Below, piece by piece: positions 20,331 through 32,517 of a DNA stretch of 64,000 bases. The DNA is taken from positions 567,173,469-567,237,468 of the forward strand of contig CM046876.1 of the NCBI GenBank assembly GCA_025667525.1, written 5' to 3'. Source of the DNA: Glebionis coronaria. Taxonomy: Eukaryota > Streptophyta > Magnoliopsida > Asterales > Asteraceae. Positions within the stretch are counted from its first letter, which is position 1. Every line of letters starts with the position of its first letter. A program made the translations under genes and the position numbers. The notes under the pieces were generated by a model. It saw only the letters and a program-made list of their open reading frames with translations. It ran no database searches and was not told the DNA's origin.

Positions 20331-22994
20331 CTCTTCACTTCGCCCCTTGTTGGTTCCATGATATGCCATCATCTCTAACTGCTCATCATAGTACACTTAA
20401 TCCTAAAACTCACACTTGAAAATCTCACGTATAATTCCCTTTCCTAACAACTCCAAACCAACTCATAATTTACCTCACTCTCTATGGCACGTTACTTGTG
20501 CCAATATCCACAAATCTCTATTCATCTCCTTGGTACTCAAAAGAGACCTCATGACCACATTAGTTCTTCTACGAACCTTTTACTCTTTCATCCCCACTAA
20601 GGGCATTCCGACCGTTCTCTCATGGTCACCTACTCAAACGTGTAGGCGCGACCAAGTCTTTCATATGACTACCTCAACGCTCCCGAACAATACAAAACCA
20701 AAACTACATCCTGAATCTATCAGATACGATCAACGAATCAAACCCACGGATAACTAACGACATTTCACGTGCACCAGTTAAAACAAGTCAAAAACCACGA
20801 GACTCAAAAGAAAGCTCAAACCCAAAACATGTATCAATTCAAAACGACCCATGACAACGAAGAAAAATAATCCAAGAAAACACCCAATGGCAACCAAAAC
20901 ATATTACGCCCCGCGGCATATTATTTAAACTGTGCAAAAGATCGACTTTTCCAAAAGAGTATATATCTTTTTTTTTCTTTTTATTATTACCTCTCACATC
21001 TTTGTGACTCAAACCATCTACAAACAACCCTCTTGACGAACTCCAAACTCAACTCAAAGACTAGGCATCCCGTGCATCCCAAATCATAAAAATAAACTAC
21101 TATTCAAAACTCAACCTTGGACCCGACACTTGTACAACAATTCCGACCAGTCCACTGACCTCCCATGACTATACATTCTGAATATTTGAAAAGTACGTTC
21201 CGAGTACATAATTTTTGGCTTTTGAATCACTCAAAAAGCTCTAAAAACGAACAAGTTATGACCAAAACAATTTTATACTAGTTGTTTTAAACTAAAGAAT
21301 AAACTTAGTGATTAATGCAATCCTTTTAAATGAAAAATGTAATTGTATGTGTAATCTTCATAAACTCAATTTAACCTTGTATAAATAATTATAAATGACA
21401 TAAATCGGTCAAACTTAATTATATAAACTATGTAGGTAGAAAGAAATTTTTACTTCGCTTTATCTCAAAGAAGGTCTTTTAGAATTTGAAGTATATAAGT
21501 GTTGATTAAAAAGAAATCTTATGTTTCACCTTGTTTCAAACACGACTCCAACACCTTACCCTTATTTTACCGAATACAACCAACTATCTATCCCTATAAT
21601 AGATTTACAAGTCCCTTTTTTTCTCAATATATACCGACCAAAAGAAATGTAAGACCCAACACAAAAGATTCAATTATCTCAAAAGAAATCCCAAGTTATT
21701 TCAATAGACTTAAAACCAAGAACACCGTTTTAAAACGTACACGTGAAATACGAAACTCAAAGAATACGCTACAAGACACACTTCAAAAGATTCAATACGT
21801 CGTTGGAAACTCTACCAAACTCGAGCTCTAATAAATTGTTTAAACGCAAGAGAGTACTAGGTACGTTCAAGTTATAATAACTACTGAACGACCGTAAATC
21901 ATAACATAACATCTATTAGTATATATACATCCGCATATGTATACCTATCAAATCTCCCAAACATACTCGTTATCATACGTGTCAAGTCAATCAATCGCTT
22001 TATACGCTCATTTTTCCATACGAGTAATCACCATCTCACCGCACCACAACAAGGCATAAAGCCCACCTCCAAAACCAACCATATCGTGTGACCCCATAAT
22101 CACACAACACAACTATAATCCAAAACATATAACACAAAAAGAACAATAGCCATCTCATAGGCAGCCATTACATAAACCCATATATTATACGTATACCCAA
22201 ATTCTACATCTCATCATATACAAGCATGTACTAACCCTCTTTCATGCAATCATACTTGAGAACCCATTGAAGTTGTGGTACTTGTATAACTATGTTGGCC
22301 ACCATACTTATACAATTACCCTTCCCCCAATGCACTCCCTCCTATGATGACACTTATAAGAATCAATACAACATATAACACATAAATCTATCTACTCACA
22401 TAAGCTCATAACCACATAACCAATAAGGTGCAAAACTCCATCTATAAAAATAACATAATAAACTCTTGGAATACAGAAATCCATAGTCTAGCTAAAACAG
22501 CCTAGACTAAATCCAAAACGAAAACATAAACGGTTATAAGTCATGTCGCCCGTAAGAGTGGAAACAGCTTAAAATCCTTCCTACCCATGTACTCCTAGTA
22601 ACTCGAATCACCATATGATTCTTAGGGAACATGACTTAAACATCAAAAGAAAAATAACATACCCCAGGTATGTAAAATAACTCGACAAAAGATAGAAACT
22701 ACCTTGTACTAAATTATGTACTATAATGTACAATTTATGCAAAATACAACAGTGACTAGTGTGGACGATTATGGTTCAACCCGCACCAGTCACAAACCCA
22801 AAAAGAAAATAACATGTGACTAAGTATGAACTTACTACGGTTCAATTCATACTAGTCAAAACGTCGCAATAAATAACATCCAAACACATCAATTATTATA
22901 AAATGCACACATACCCCTATGACGCCTATATGCAGGGACCCTTAAGCTATAGACTAGGCTACACGACTAGGCAACCTAATTCTCTATAACCATT
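20331..22994 (-). mobile_element. H interior, no recognisable coding sequence
   Basis: About 2.7 kb that in a complete element would hold gag, protease and RT. No CCHC knuckle, DTG or YxDD motif found. Much is AT-rich with AC-rich phrases. The 113- and 110-codon plus-strand ORFs are antisense and lack domains. Confidence 0.5.
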
Positions 22995-23007
22995 GTCTCT
23001 TATACCA
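22995..23007 (-). other. H degenerate primer-binding site
   Basis: Minus strand TGGTATAAGAGAC next to the 5' LTR start; three differences from TGGTATCAGAGCC. Confidence 0.55.
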
Positions 23008-23010
23008 TTC

Positions 23011-25655
23011 TGTCACACCCCACCATGGCGGAATATGGGGCACGACGTATGGATATCATCACAACAATAGCGTGTCTATAGAGATAACTAAATGATATAA
23101 GAAATGTCATAAAATGGTGACACAAATGTCATGACAATATCTCAACAATGCAGGAGTCTAGGTAAGTAGGTAACAGTCCTACCTCTTACCCAAGACAAAC
23201 AAATAACACTAACAATCAACATATAGGTTCATAGTATCACTATACAAAACACATAAAAATAAACTAAGAATGAACGGGGATATCCTTCTATATGCAATCC
23301 TAAGGCATCCAAGTCTAGCCACTTCTATCCTCAAGCTTAACCACATTCACACCTGAAAGAGACACTAAAACACGTCAACATAATGTTGGTGAGAGTCATA
23401 GGTTTAGACTCTAACGCCAAATCAGTATAAGCTGTGAATAACAACCATCACCACAATAACATATGGACAATGTGTTACAAATATGTATTAACAACTAACA
23501 TTCAAGATCAATCATACCAAACTAAAATCCAAGTCTCCTACCTTGCCAAACAACATCATGGTACCATAGATGATCACACTATGTACCTATCCCAAGGCCA
23601 CTACCTTGGCAAACCACAAGGCCACTAGCTTGTCAAACCACAAGGCCACTACCTTGTCAAACCACAAGGCCACTACCTTGTCAAACCACAAGGCCACTAC
23701 CTTGTCAAACCACAATAACTGAGACGGCACGTGTCCCCCGATCCAAAACATACACAATCAAAAATCACATAGAAGTTAATCACATAAGTGTACACACAAG
23801 TCCATGACAACCCATAAAAACATTCACAACATTATTTACAAATAACTCAACACAGTGTCTCTTCCATCCCATCTGGAAGTCAAAATCAATATTAAACATG
23901 GGACTATGAAACTCACCTGATTGCTTCTCCAAAAGTCCAACGCACTAGCAACAAGCTAACAAACCAAAAACACGCAATCAATACATGAACCAATCACTAA
24001 GATGGCTCATCAACCTATGATGGAAATCTAGCCTATTCCCATATAAATACCTCATTGATAAGCTCTAATCATCCCATTACCCTTCCTTAACAAGTCCTTA
24101 ACTTGGTTAAGTTTAATAACTATCTCGTTCATATTTTACACAAAACAGTCCCAGTTTTTAGGTCTCAAAACTTTAAGTCAAACGTCCACTTAAATATACC
24201 CATGGTTTCTGTAAAAGGAATATTCATACCCATACATATGTTGGCTAACACCTCCCACTTTCCCTAACCTTAAAACTACTGTTAAGGCCCCGATATACAT
24301 ATATCTACTTTTGTCATTCCAGATTTCCTGATTTTAAACGTACTAAAAGTTTGTTACCATTAAGGGGTCTTACCCTAAACCGCAACATTAGCCCAAGTGC
24401 AGATACTTACTACAATATATAAACCATCTCTCACGTTCGTGAGAAGATCCCAATGCAACCCTAAGTACCCCAAACAACCCAAAACTTAAAAAGAAAACAG
24501 GCTGAATTCAAAACTGTTTTGACCTCCGACTGTTGTAACCTGTTTTTGACCCACTTCCCGACCTCCAATTTAGTTCTCCTTTCTTGCATTGGAAAGCCAC
24601 TTCAAATATCTTTCCAGGGGTACTTGGATCGTAAAATAAGAGTTTATAGAACTCCCAATATGATCAAAACAATTGACTCAAAATTCTGCCCAGTTTTTAA
24701 AAACGGGTTTAACAAAATCAACCTCATTAATTAACCCTAATCCCTCTAATTACAAGCCCTAATTTTTATAATCATCATATTATGATCAATATAACATTAA
24801 TTTACTGTTTTTAAATTAAACCCTAACCTAAATCCATCATAAGATGATTATAATAACATTAAAAACAATTTAATTTAAAAGGGATTTGAAAATTTACCTT
24901 TGATTTATGAAAACCCCAAAATTTTATGAAGAACCCTAATTTTCTCCATTAAATTCGACCTAAGCTTGATCTCCAGGGGATTATGATGTGTTTTTAGTTA
25001 ATAAAAGTCTTTATATAATTACCATACTAATCCTAGCCCAATACAATGTTTCCCTTTTCTCTTTTTTCTCTTTTTTTTCCTTTTTCCCTTTTTTTTTCTT
25101 TTCCAACCGCCAATACCATTCCATATCCATTAAATTTCGTTTTTTTTTTCTTTTTATTGTTTAATATTATGTTATTAACAATACCTTAATTTACCTTAAT
25201 TTATTTTAGCTCCTAAAGCCTCCAAAACCCCAAAATCGTAAAACTAGTCAGTTTTTACGCGTTTTACCGTAAAAGACGTAAAATATACACTTTTATAAAA
25301 AATCTCAAATTTTGAAATAAACTTTATAACTAAGTCCTAAATGACTTAAAACCATCCCGAAAAATATCCATATGACTAATTACCTCATCCGAGACCTCTA
25401 AATGCTAATCCGTAAATTCTATAATACATATACGTATACGTAAAATCACTAAATAACACCATCTTATATCATAGTCACTACCATGTGAGCTCATGAACAT
25501 GAAATCATCTCACATCGTTTCACTCACAAGGTACCCCGTACCGGAAACGATATCCAAACCACAAACTATACCCACCAATAAGCACATAAACACGTAAAGA
25601 CACGTAACTAGCACAAAATAAAACTAAGTGGCGAACCTCAAAACCAGGGTTCACA
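23011..25655 (-). mobile_element. H 5' LTR (right on + strand)
   Basis: Near-identical to 16267-18926. The plus-strand end reads GGGTTCACA where the left copy has GGGTTGTCACA. Contains the 24-bp array at 23593-23715. Confidence 0.9.
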
Positions 25656-25660
25656 CAGTA

Positions 25661-25790
25661 TCATCCCGGAAAGGCAAATGTAGTAGCAGATGCACTTAGC
25701 AGGAAGTCTGGAATGATCAACGGCATTAAGATTGAGGAGGAAATCATAAGAGACTTGGAGCGACTAGACATAGAGATCATGGTACGTGGA
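25661..25790 (+). pseudogene. pol: G RNase H end and connection to integrase
   Basis: Resumes the G reading frame exactly: HPGKANVVADALSRKSGMI, then IKIEEEIIRDLERLDIEIMVRG. It is interrupted at codon Gly by the D/E insertion and resumes at 36301 as QHGYWANL. GTGGA (25786-25790) is the left target duplication. Confidence 0.9.
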
Positions 25791-26026
25791 TAATACAAGC
25801 TTTTTGGTGTGATGATGAAAAAGTTCGTTATTCTCGGAATCCTCTCGAATTGATCTCAGTTAAAAGTAGAATGATTTGTTCTTGGTGACAAAAATGGATT
25901 TGGTTTTCTATTCTACTCAACAGGTAAATGAACAAAATAGTAATGAAATAAACTTAAAACAAGCAACAAATAAAAAAAACAAAACTTGAATTAATACTGG
26001 AAAAATACCCTTACAGAAAAATACCC

Positions 26027-26424
26027 TATGCGGAATGTAAGTCTTATGCGGAAAGTTTGGCCATTCGGAAAGATAGCTCTATTCGGAAAGTTGACATCTA
26101 TGCGGAATAATTGTATTATTCGGAAAAATTGCCTTATGCGGAAAATGATCTCTATGCGGAATATCAAGGCCTATGCGGAAATTTTGCTTATGCGGAAAAT
26201 CTGCTTTATTCGGAATAATAAACTCTTATGCGGAAAAGCTGGCCATTCGGAATAAATAGGTCTATTCGGAAAAACAGGGTTATTCGGAATATACGAGATA
26301 TTCCGAGTAGGGGAAAAAGTAAACTAGGCTATGCTGAAAAATAACTCTATTCGGAATATTTAAAATATTCCGAGTAAGGCAAACGTGAGCTAGTCTATTC
26401 GGAATATCGGTCTTGTTCGGAAAG
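26027..26424. repeat. Irregular array of TAT(G/T)CGGAA motifs
   Basis: About 20 copies of (T/C)AT(G/T)CGGAA(A/T) in 400 bp with variable 12-30 bp spacing, and two reversed copies forming hairpins. It lies downstream of the minus-strand TATA box, so in the transcribed part of the D LTR. The 75-codon ORF over it is a by-product of the repeat. Confidence 0.85.
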
Positions 26425-26840
26425 TCCTGGGAATCAAGAACAGTAGCAGCAACGAATAAACAGGGGACACGGATTTTACTCAAAATCAAACTAAATACTC
26501 AAAAAGGTTTTACCAAAATAAACACAAATCATTTAAATACCATAAGAAATAAATCCCACCAATAAAAACACTAAATCAACAACTTTTTGAAATCAAACTT
26601 GAATCAAATAAGAAACTTAAGAACTTGCAATAGATGATGATGAAGAACAAGATGAATGAAAAGATGGAATAGATTGATTAATAGAAGAGTAACAAGATTA
26701 ATGATTAAGGTTTACAAGATTGAAAAAGAAAAATATGAAAAATCACCAAACACCCTAATGGTGTTTGTGATGAAGCTACGAACCAAAAGAACTGGAAAAA
26801 GAAAAATGAACTAACTCCCTAATTGTGTGAAGGAGGAATC

Positions 26841-26849
26841 TATTTATAC
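26841..26849 (-). promoter_or_regulatory. TATA box of the D LTR
   Basis: Minus strand GTATAAATA, about 440 bp into the LTR in its own orientation. Confidence 0.5.
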
Positions 26850-27285
26850 TCCTAGTGGTTGGTTGGTGAGTGGGCTTTCTCCCTTACTTCTTGTTTTCTC
26901 GTCTTTTCAGAAAAGTTGACGTTTTCGATTCTGATTCGGGATTTGTCGTCGATTAAATCCAACTCGTCTTTTAATTTCTTTGTTAAATAGACTCGAGTTT
27001 CTTCGGCTTATGAAAATCTTCCGTCTTTAGTCCTTTTCTTCGATAAATCTTCGAATAGGCCTAGTGACTTCAAATCTTTTGCATCTCTTGGACAATAGAC
27101 TTTATCTTGAGTCTTTTTCCTTGATAAAACCCGTGCAATTCCATGTTTTCTTTAATATTCATCCGGTTAGCTCTGAAAACACAATAAACACAAAAACCAT
27201 GCATAATTCCAAACAAATGATATTAAATACGTGTTTTGGTTCTTGTTTTAGCCAGAATTAAGTGGTAAAAGGATGGGTGTTTACA

Positions 27286-28824
27286 CACCTATCAAATCCC
27301 CTACACTTAACCATTGCCATGCCCTCATGCAATGCTTAGTGATAAAGCAATTTTACATTTTTCTCATAATCAATCAACCTTGGCCTTATTTAAATTCTAC
27401 TCAACAACAATTAAAATACTAAGAGAACTTAAAACTTTTAAAATAAAAAGAATGGAAATAACTTGTAAAGAAATCAAGGACTTACATTAGGGCTTTGGTG
27501 TTGCGAAGATTTATCACCCTCAGGTTTCACGTTCCCCAAACTAAGCTTAGAAACGAGATCATTGTTATTATAAGTTAGTAAATCAAACACTTACACACAT
27601 GGCTTAATTAAATGCTTAAACTCCCTTATTCCTAGGTGTATCTCTTATATTTTATTTTTGTCTTAGAATGATCATGAAGATGCATTTTTGGACTTATTTC
27701 GATAGTTTATTAGGGCTGAAAGCAAAGTGGGACGATTTGATCAATAATTAGCTAAAGGACAAAATCTCTTAAAACTGCTTCTCGGGATATCAAAAAGTTC
27801 ATATCTTGGCATAACTTGGTTCACGATTTGAGACCTTTCTCGGGCCGATATTTGGCATGTACTTCATACTTCATATCTTCGAGAGACGTTCTTGAGATAA
27901 TGGTCTTCTCATCATAATAGAGTTTCTTCACTTGGAGACTTTTGAGGGGTACTCCAACTTTGTTGACCACGACTTCATGATTATTTCTTCAATCTCTAAT
28001 TGGGATTTTGAGATACAACGATCCGCCTCCTTTTTGGACTTGGATCTATTTATCCTCATACCTTGTTAGGGTCTTTTCGGATAGACTTCTCCATGATCTT
28101 TATGGGAGTTGATTGCTTTTCGTCGTGAGTTTTGATCCTTCATATTGACTTTAGGAATAATGCTTTTCACATCACTTTGGATCTTCAGCAATAAAATGGA
28201 ATCCTCATGCCTTGTTAGGGCCTTTTCGGACTCGCCAATCTTCGCGCCCCGCTTCATAAGTTATGCCATGGCTATGAACTCTTATCATTACCGAGCAACT
28301 TTTAAACGATCTTGGGCTAGAAGCTAAGTAACTTTTTCAAATCGTAAGACCTTACTTATTGCAGATAAATTATTAGCAAGTGATGGGAGAATCGGCAAGT
28401 AATTACACCAAGTGAGCTTGCGCAAGAATACCGACTTATAATTGACTCTATCATTTCTCGTCCTTCACAATTTAAAATCTCAAGTAATGAGACTCGTGGA
28501 CACTTAGCCTAATAAACCAATTAAGGTCTACATGGTTAAGGATACTAGCTAGAATAAACTTGGATAAGTCTATTCGGGTTGAGTCAAAATAAACGCAACG
28601 GGCCTAATATGTCAAAGATATCTAAACTAGCTACACCAATTTATTAATATTTTTGACTTTATTGCGGAATATATACATATGAAAGCAACGATAAAAATTT
28701 AAAAATTACGACTAAGTGGCCAAAGTTAATAAAAAATTTGAAAAATGTTGAAAAATAGGATTTCTGGTTAAATGAAGGCATTTTCATGGAAAAGTCCACT
28801 TAAAACTTTGATAGAAGTCTCATT
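27286..28824 (-). mobile_element. D-type interior, 3' non-coding part
   Basis: Begins next to the LTR with CCCCTACACTTAACCATTGC, the same layout as the start of the E interior (CCCCTACATTTAAGACGTTGC). No domain or long ORF on either strand; the 60-63-codon ORFs are unsupported. It ends at the E LTR with the tetranucleotide CATT shared with the other E junction. Confidence 0.6.
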
Positions 28825-30034
28825 TGATTGAGTCTTTTTCGTACACCCGAAGGTTATCGTAGTTCCTGGCGAAGTGTGAATAGAAATCTACGTTTATGTC
28901 TAAAGTTTGATGCTTGAATAAAAGAAATTTTGAGTAATAAATTTAAATCTACTAATTTGAAAAGACTAAAAATATAAAACGATATAAGAGCGACAATTAT
29001 ACTACGAAGATAAAGCTAAAAATATATAAAATAATACTAGTAACAATAAAGATGCAAACTAACATGCTTATCAAGTGGGGTAATTAGATCAACAAGTGTG
29101 GACTTTTATTTAATATTGACGAATTAATAATTCTATAAAAATATATTCTCTCACAACGGTCGTTTATTTTGAAAAGGCACTTTTATAAAAATATTAATAT
29201 CTAAATCGATTCTAAATCATTTCTCCGACTTTTGCTCTTTAAAATAACAAAGTTTCGATTTAAGCATTCCGTTTTATTCTACCAAATTAATCATCTTTTA
29301 TTTCTCCGACTTTTGCTCTTTGAAATATACAAGATTAAATCAATCTAACAAAAATCACTAGTCAATGATATAATAAATTCCACGCTTATATCACAAATCA
29401 CCACCACTTAACAAGCATAAACAAGGTACTCGCTAATCATCATACTAAAAACTAAACTAACAACAATAAGCATAACAATAATAATAAACACATTAAGCAA
29501 AAATGAACTACAACTTAACTGATATAATATGCTAACCACTAGTTACTTGGTCCTACTAAATGAAATGGAGACACGAATAAGAACTGATATCATGTCCTTT
29601 TGCTAAATGTCTCATTCTAATGTTTCATTATAATGTTAAATAATATTGAATCCAAACCTGTAAGCAATAACTCGAAATGAAACTAGCGAATCAACACCTG
29701 TTGTAAACGAAAGCATATACCAAAACAACATCAACATCAAACCGAAAATCAAACACGGTTCGCTAACTTCCATTAACCGAATACTAAAAACTATTTGAAA
29801 CTAAAAATCAACATCACGTTCCAACCAAAAACATAAATATTCTTTATTACTCAAATTCGAATTAAAGATGTTGACGGAAAAAAAAAACAGCAAAAGGATT
29901 GTTTATATAATCTAAATATGGTAATAGAAAATGATAGAAATTGAAAAGAAAATAAAAACTAATCTAATACTGTTGATAGGATAAACAAAAACTGAGAGAA
30001 AACTAAAGAAAAAATAGATCTCCCCTTGATGTTT

Positions 30035-30045
30035 GCGTTTATATG
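30035..30045 (-). promoter_or_regulatory. TATA-like box of the E LTR
   Basis: Minus strand CATATAAACGC, about 120 bp downstream of the GGCCCA cluster in the element's orientation. Confidence 0.5.
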
Positions 30046-30164
30046 AGGCTATCCCCAAATCTGCTATCTAAAAAAAATCTGAAAAGCAGCAAAAGCTGCG
30101 TGCTTTTTCCTCTCTCCTCAATCTCGATATATCTTCTTTCTTTTTCTTTGTTTCTTTGTGCTAA

Positions 30165-30360
30165 TTGGGCCTTTCTCCTTACTGGGCTGCCTTCTTTTCT
30201 TTTCTGGGCCTGCGCCAATATGGGCCAGCAGACTGTTGCTTGTGCTGCTATGTGTTTTGGGCCAGCAGCTTAAGGGCTGAGTATTTTGGGCTGTTGGTTT
30301 TTTTTAGTGTATTAATGGGTCGGTCCGACCCATATAAATGGTGTCGGGTCGGCCCATTAA
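30165..30360. promoter_or_regulatory. Site-II-like TGGGCY cluster and palindrome in E U3
   Basis: Seven TGGGCC/TGGGCT (or GGCCCA) words in 200 bp, plus the palindrome ATGGGTCGG-T-CCGACCCAT at 30315-30333. TGGGCY words are bound by plant TCP factors in growth-related promoters (established knowledge). The copy in the right LTR is at about 35876-36071. Confidence 0.55.
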
Positions 30361-30583
30361 ATATAAAGGCGCCACCGGACTCGATTTCTCGTGCTCTTTC
30401 CATTTCTCGTGCTAATTTTTGGCTCTTTGGCTTCGTTTTTGCTCCTTTTCTTCATATCCGTACCTACAATAATAAATAACACATTTAAACGATATATGCA
30501 CTAAAAACACACGTTTTGCTATTTATTATGTCATAAACGAAGGGATATTAACACTAAAAACTTGAATAATTACGTGTCTAACA

Positions 30584-31491
30584 CACCCCTACATTTAAGA
30601 CGTTGCTTGCCCCCAAGCAACTACTATCACAAATGCTAAGTCCAAAAACAAATTAAAACTACCTTATTCAAAATCGCCTTCTAATAAAATAAAAATAAAA
30701 ATTCAAAGTGACCCGCCATGCTCGACTTTTTATTCAAGGTATAAGGATCATAGAACGGGAAACACGCAAACTGGGTGTCTCCAGGGAATAAATATCGTCA
30801 TCCTCTTTTTATTACTCCCAACTAAGCTAAGATTCCTTGTGCAAACGTTTTGGCAAAATGCTAACACTACTTATACTAATAACCTATGCAAATATAACTT
30901 TTCACTCCTATAATTATAAAAGACTAGGCAAGTGTGTTCATTTTCAAATTTTTGATCGTTCAAATTGACATTTGTTACGGTTGCCTAATCATCTAAGTGG
31001 AATATTAGACTCACCGAAAATAACGAGATTTGAGATTCAAAAATGGCCTTTCCCATGTAGCGGCTTTCTTCTCGGGACGTCCCAACCTCATCGGTTAAGC
31101 GCCCGGGCTTTTGACACCCCACGGAGAATAGTACCGGGATCGGCGGGATTTTGAAATCAAAGATCTTGAAATCACCGCTAAGCTAATAAAACACACTTAT
31201 ATGAAAAACAACGACGGTAATTAGAGAATGAAGATTCAAAGGAGAGATCACTCCATGTAGCGACTTTCTTCTCAGCTTGTCCTTTAGCAAAGCTTAGGAG
31301 GCTAGGTTTTTACACCCTTGAGAATAGTATCGGAGTTCACGGGACCTTTGACTTCTACATTCTCAATTACCGTCTAAACTCTTATATAAAATTGACGAAT
31401 TCTAGTTCAACTTCGGATTTAAATTTAAGAAAAAGCAAGTTTCTCACAATTATAATTGAAGCAACAAAACATAAAACATAAAACTCTTATT

Positions 31492-31522
<31 letters not shown>

Positions 31523-32517
31523 CAAATATATATATATATATTTTTTTTTTGCTTTTTTTTTTCTTTTTTTTTTTTTTTTCATTTTTTTTTTCAACATATT
31601 TATTCACGCAACATTATTTCAAATTTAAGAAAATATGCTTTCACTCAAATTTAAATAAAAAGTTGAACTAGGACTCTATATCAAAATGGCATAAGAATTT
31701 ATTTTTGCATAAAAACACAATTTTTAACGTTCAAAGGCTTGAAAAGAAAACACACTTATTTAGTCTAATTATAATCTAGGAGGAAAAAGCCACAGGTTAC
31801 TCATATAAGCTCTAAAGAGAACCAACTACTCCACGTTTAGCATTTTTATTTGCACAATTCCTAAAAGCTTAGTCTAAAAGTTAAGGGAGCAGCCAGATCA
31901 ACACTCAGGCAGAGTCAGGATCCCCTTTGTTCTAGCCTACAGGACAAGTCAATCACGCACGGTCAAAAACGTTTTATTATTTTTAATAAAATAAAATAAA
32001 ATAAAAACAGACATTTGATCAAAATAGGATGCAAGAGGGCAAACAAGTAGGCATGAATATGATCCATATGATATAAACCCCCCTACACTTAGAACCGAAC
32101 ATTGGCCTCAATGTTCAAAAGTGATAAGGTGCTACCCCTACACTTAAGAACACAAAAGGCAAATGCTAGAATTCCAAGTGTAAGAAGGAGAACACAATCA
32201 AATATGTATGGATAAAGATGAGAACTGAGTACTCCCCTGATATAGACATGAAGATCGATCGGAGACTGAATGAAGAATATGATGGAAAACAGCAACATCG
32301 ACCTTCTGAAAGTCTTCTCGATCCAAGGGAACCCTACACACAAAAACAAATACCAACAAGCACACATGGAGAGAAGCACACGCCCCTACACTTATGTTAG
32401 AAAATAAATAAAAAGGATAGATCATCGGGTTGCCTCCCGAGAAGCGCTTGTTTTTGTTAACCGAGTCACGAGCCTGACTCGACCCCGAATTAAATGGTCC
32501 ATGGGGAAGCAAGAGAA
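30584..32517 (-). mobile_element. E interior, 3' non-coding region
   Basis: About 1.9 kb between the ORF end and the 3' LTR. Beside the LTR is a minus-strand tract TAAATGTAGGGGTG (polypurine candidate). CCCTACACTTA/CCCCTACATTT words recur (30590, 32080, 32135, 32385). A T-rich and (TA)n tract lies at 31495-31585. A GGGTTGCCTCCCGAGAAGCG block at about 32428-32447 is distinctive. ORFs here (96 and 108 codons) show no domain. Confidence 0.6.
31495..31585. repeat. Poly(T) and (TA)n low-complexity tract
   Basis: Long T runs separated by ATATATATAT and single C/G bases inside the E interior. The 71-codon ORF across it (mostly Phe) is not a gene. Confidence 0.9.

Larger units (their letters stand above)
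16267..25655 (-). mobile_element. H: Ty3/gypsy element nested in G, minus strand
   Basis: 9,389 bp with LTRs of 2,660 bp (left, its 3' LTR) and 2,645 bp (right, its 5' LTR), terminal TGTCACACC...TTGTCACA, and a perfect CAGTA duplication. Orientation comes from the purine tract beside the left LTR, a decayed tRNA-iMet site beside the right LTR, and minus-strand pol remnants. The LTRs differ by roughly 35 substitutions plus a 16-bp deletion (about 1.3%), yet the interior is riddled with stops and has lost gag. It was probably copied by a relative's proteins. Confidence 0.9.
25791..27285 (-). mobile_element. D-type LTR (single copy) at left end of the D/E insertion
   Basis: Plus-strand start TAATACAAGC (one change from TG...) abuts the GTGGA duplication. 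Plus-strand end GGGTGTTTACA is followed by a CCCCTACACTTAA tract, the mirror image of a minus-strand polypurine tract. Read on the minus strand it is a 1.5-kb LTR with TATA box TATAAATA (26841-26849) and a repeated CGGAA array downstream of it. No second copy exists in the window. It is unlike the E LTR. Confidence 0.65.
28825..30583 (-). mobile_element. E 3' LTR (left)
   Basis: Plus-strand borders TGATTGAGTC...GTGTCTAACA. Contains the TGGGC(C/T) cluster (30165-30360) and minus-strand TATA-like CATATAAACGC (30035-30045). Confidence 0.88.

Noticed and set aside
20416..20757. 113-codon plus-strand ORF inside H
   Set aside because: H runs on the minus strand; the ORF has no domain and lies in decayed interior.
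26028..26255. 75-codon ORF across the CGGAA array
   Set aside because: A translation artefact of the repeated word; antisense to the D LTR.
30043..30479. 76- and 104-codon ORFs in the E LTR (also at 35754-36127)
   Set aside because: Overlap the promoter-like TGGGCY region and exist in duplicate because of the LTR; no domain.
31456..31671. 71-codon Phe-rich ORF
   Set aside because: Produced by poly(T) and (TA)n low-complexity sequence.
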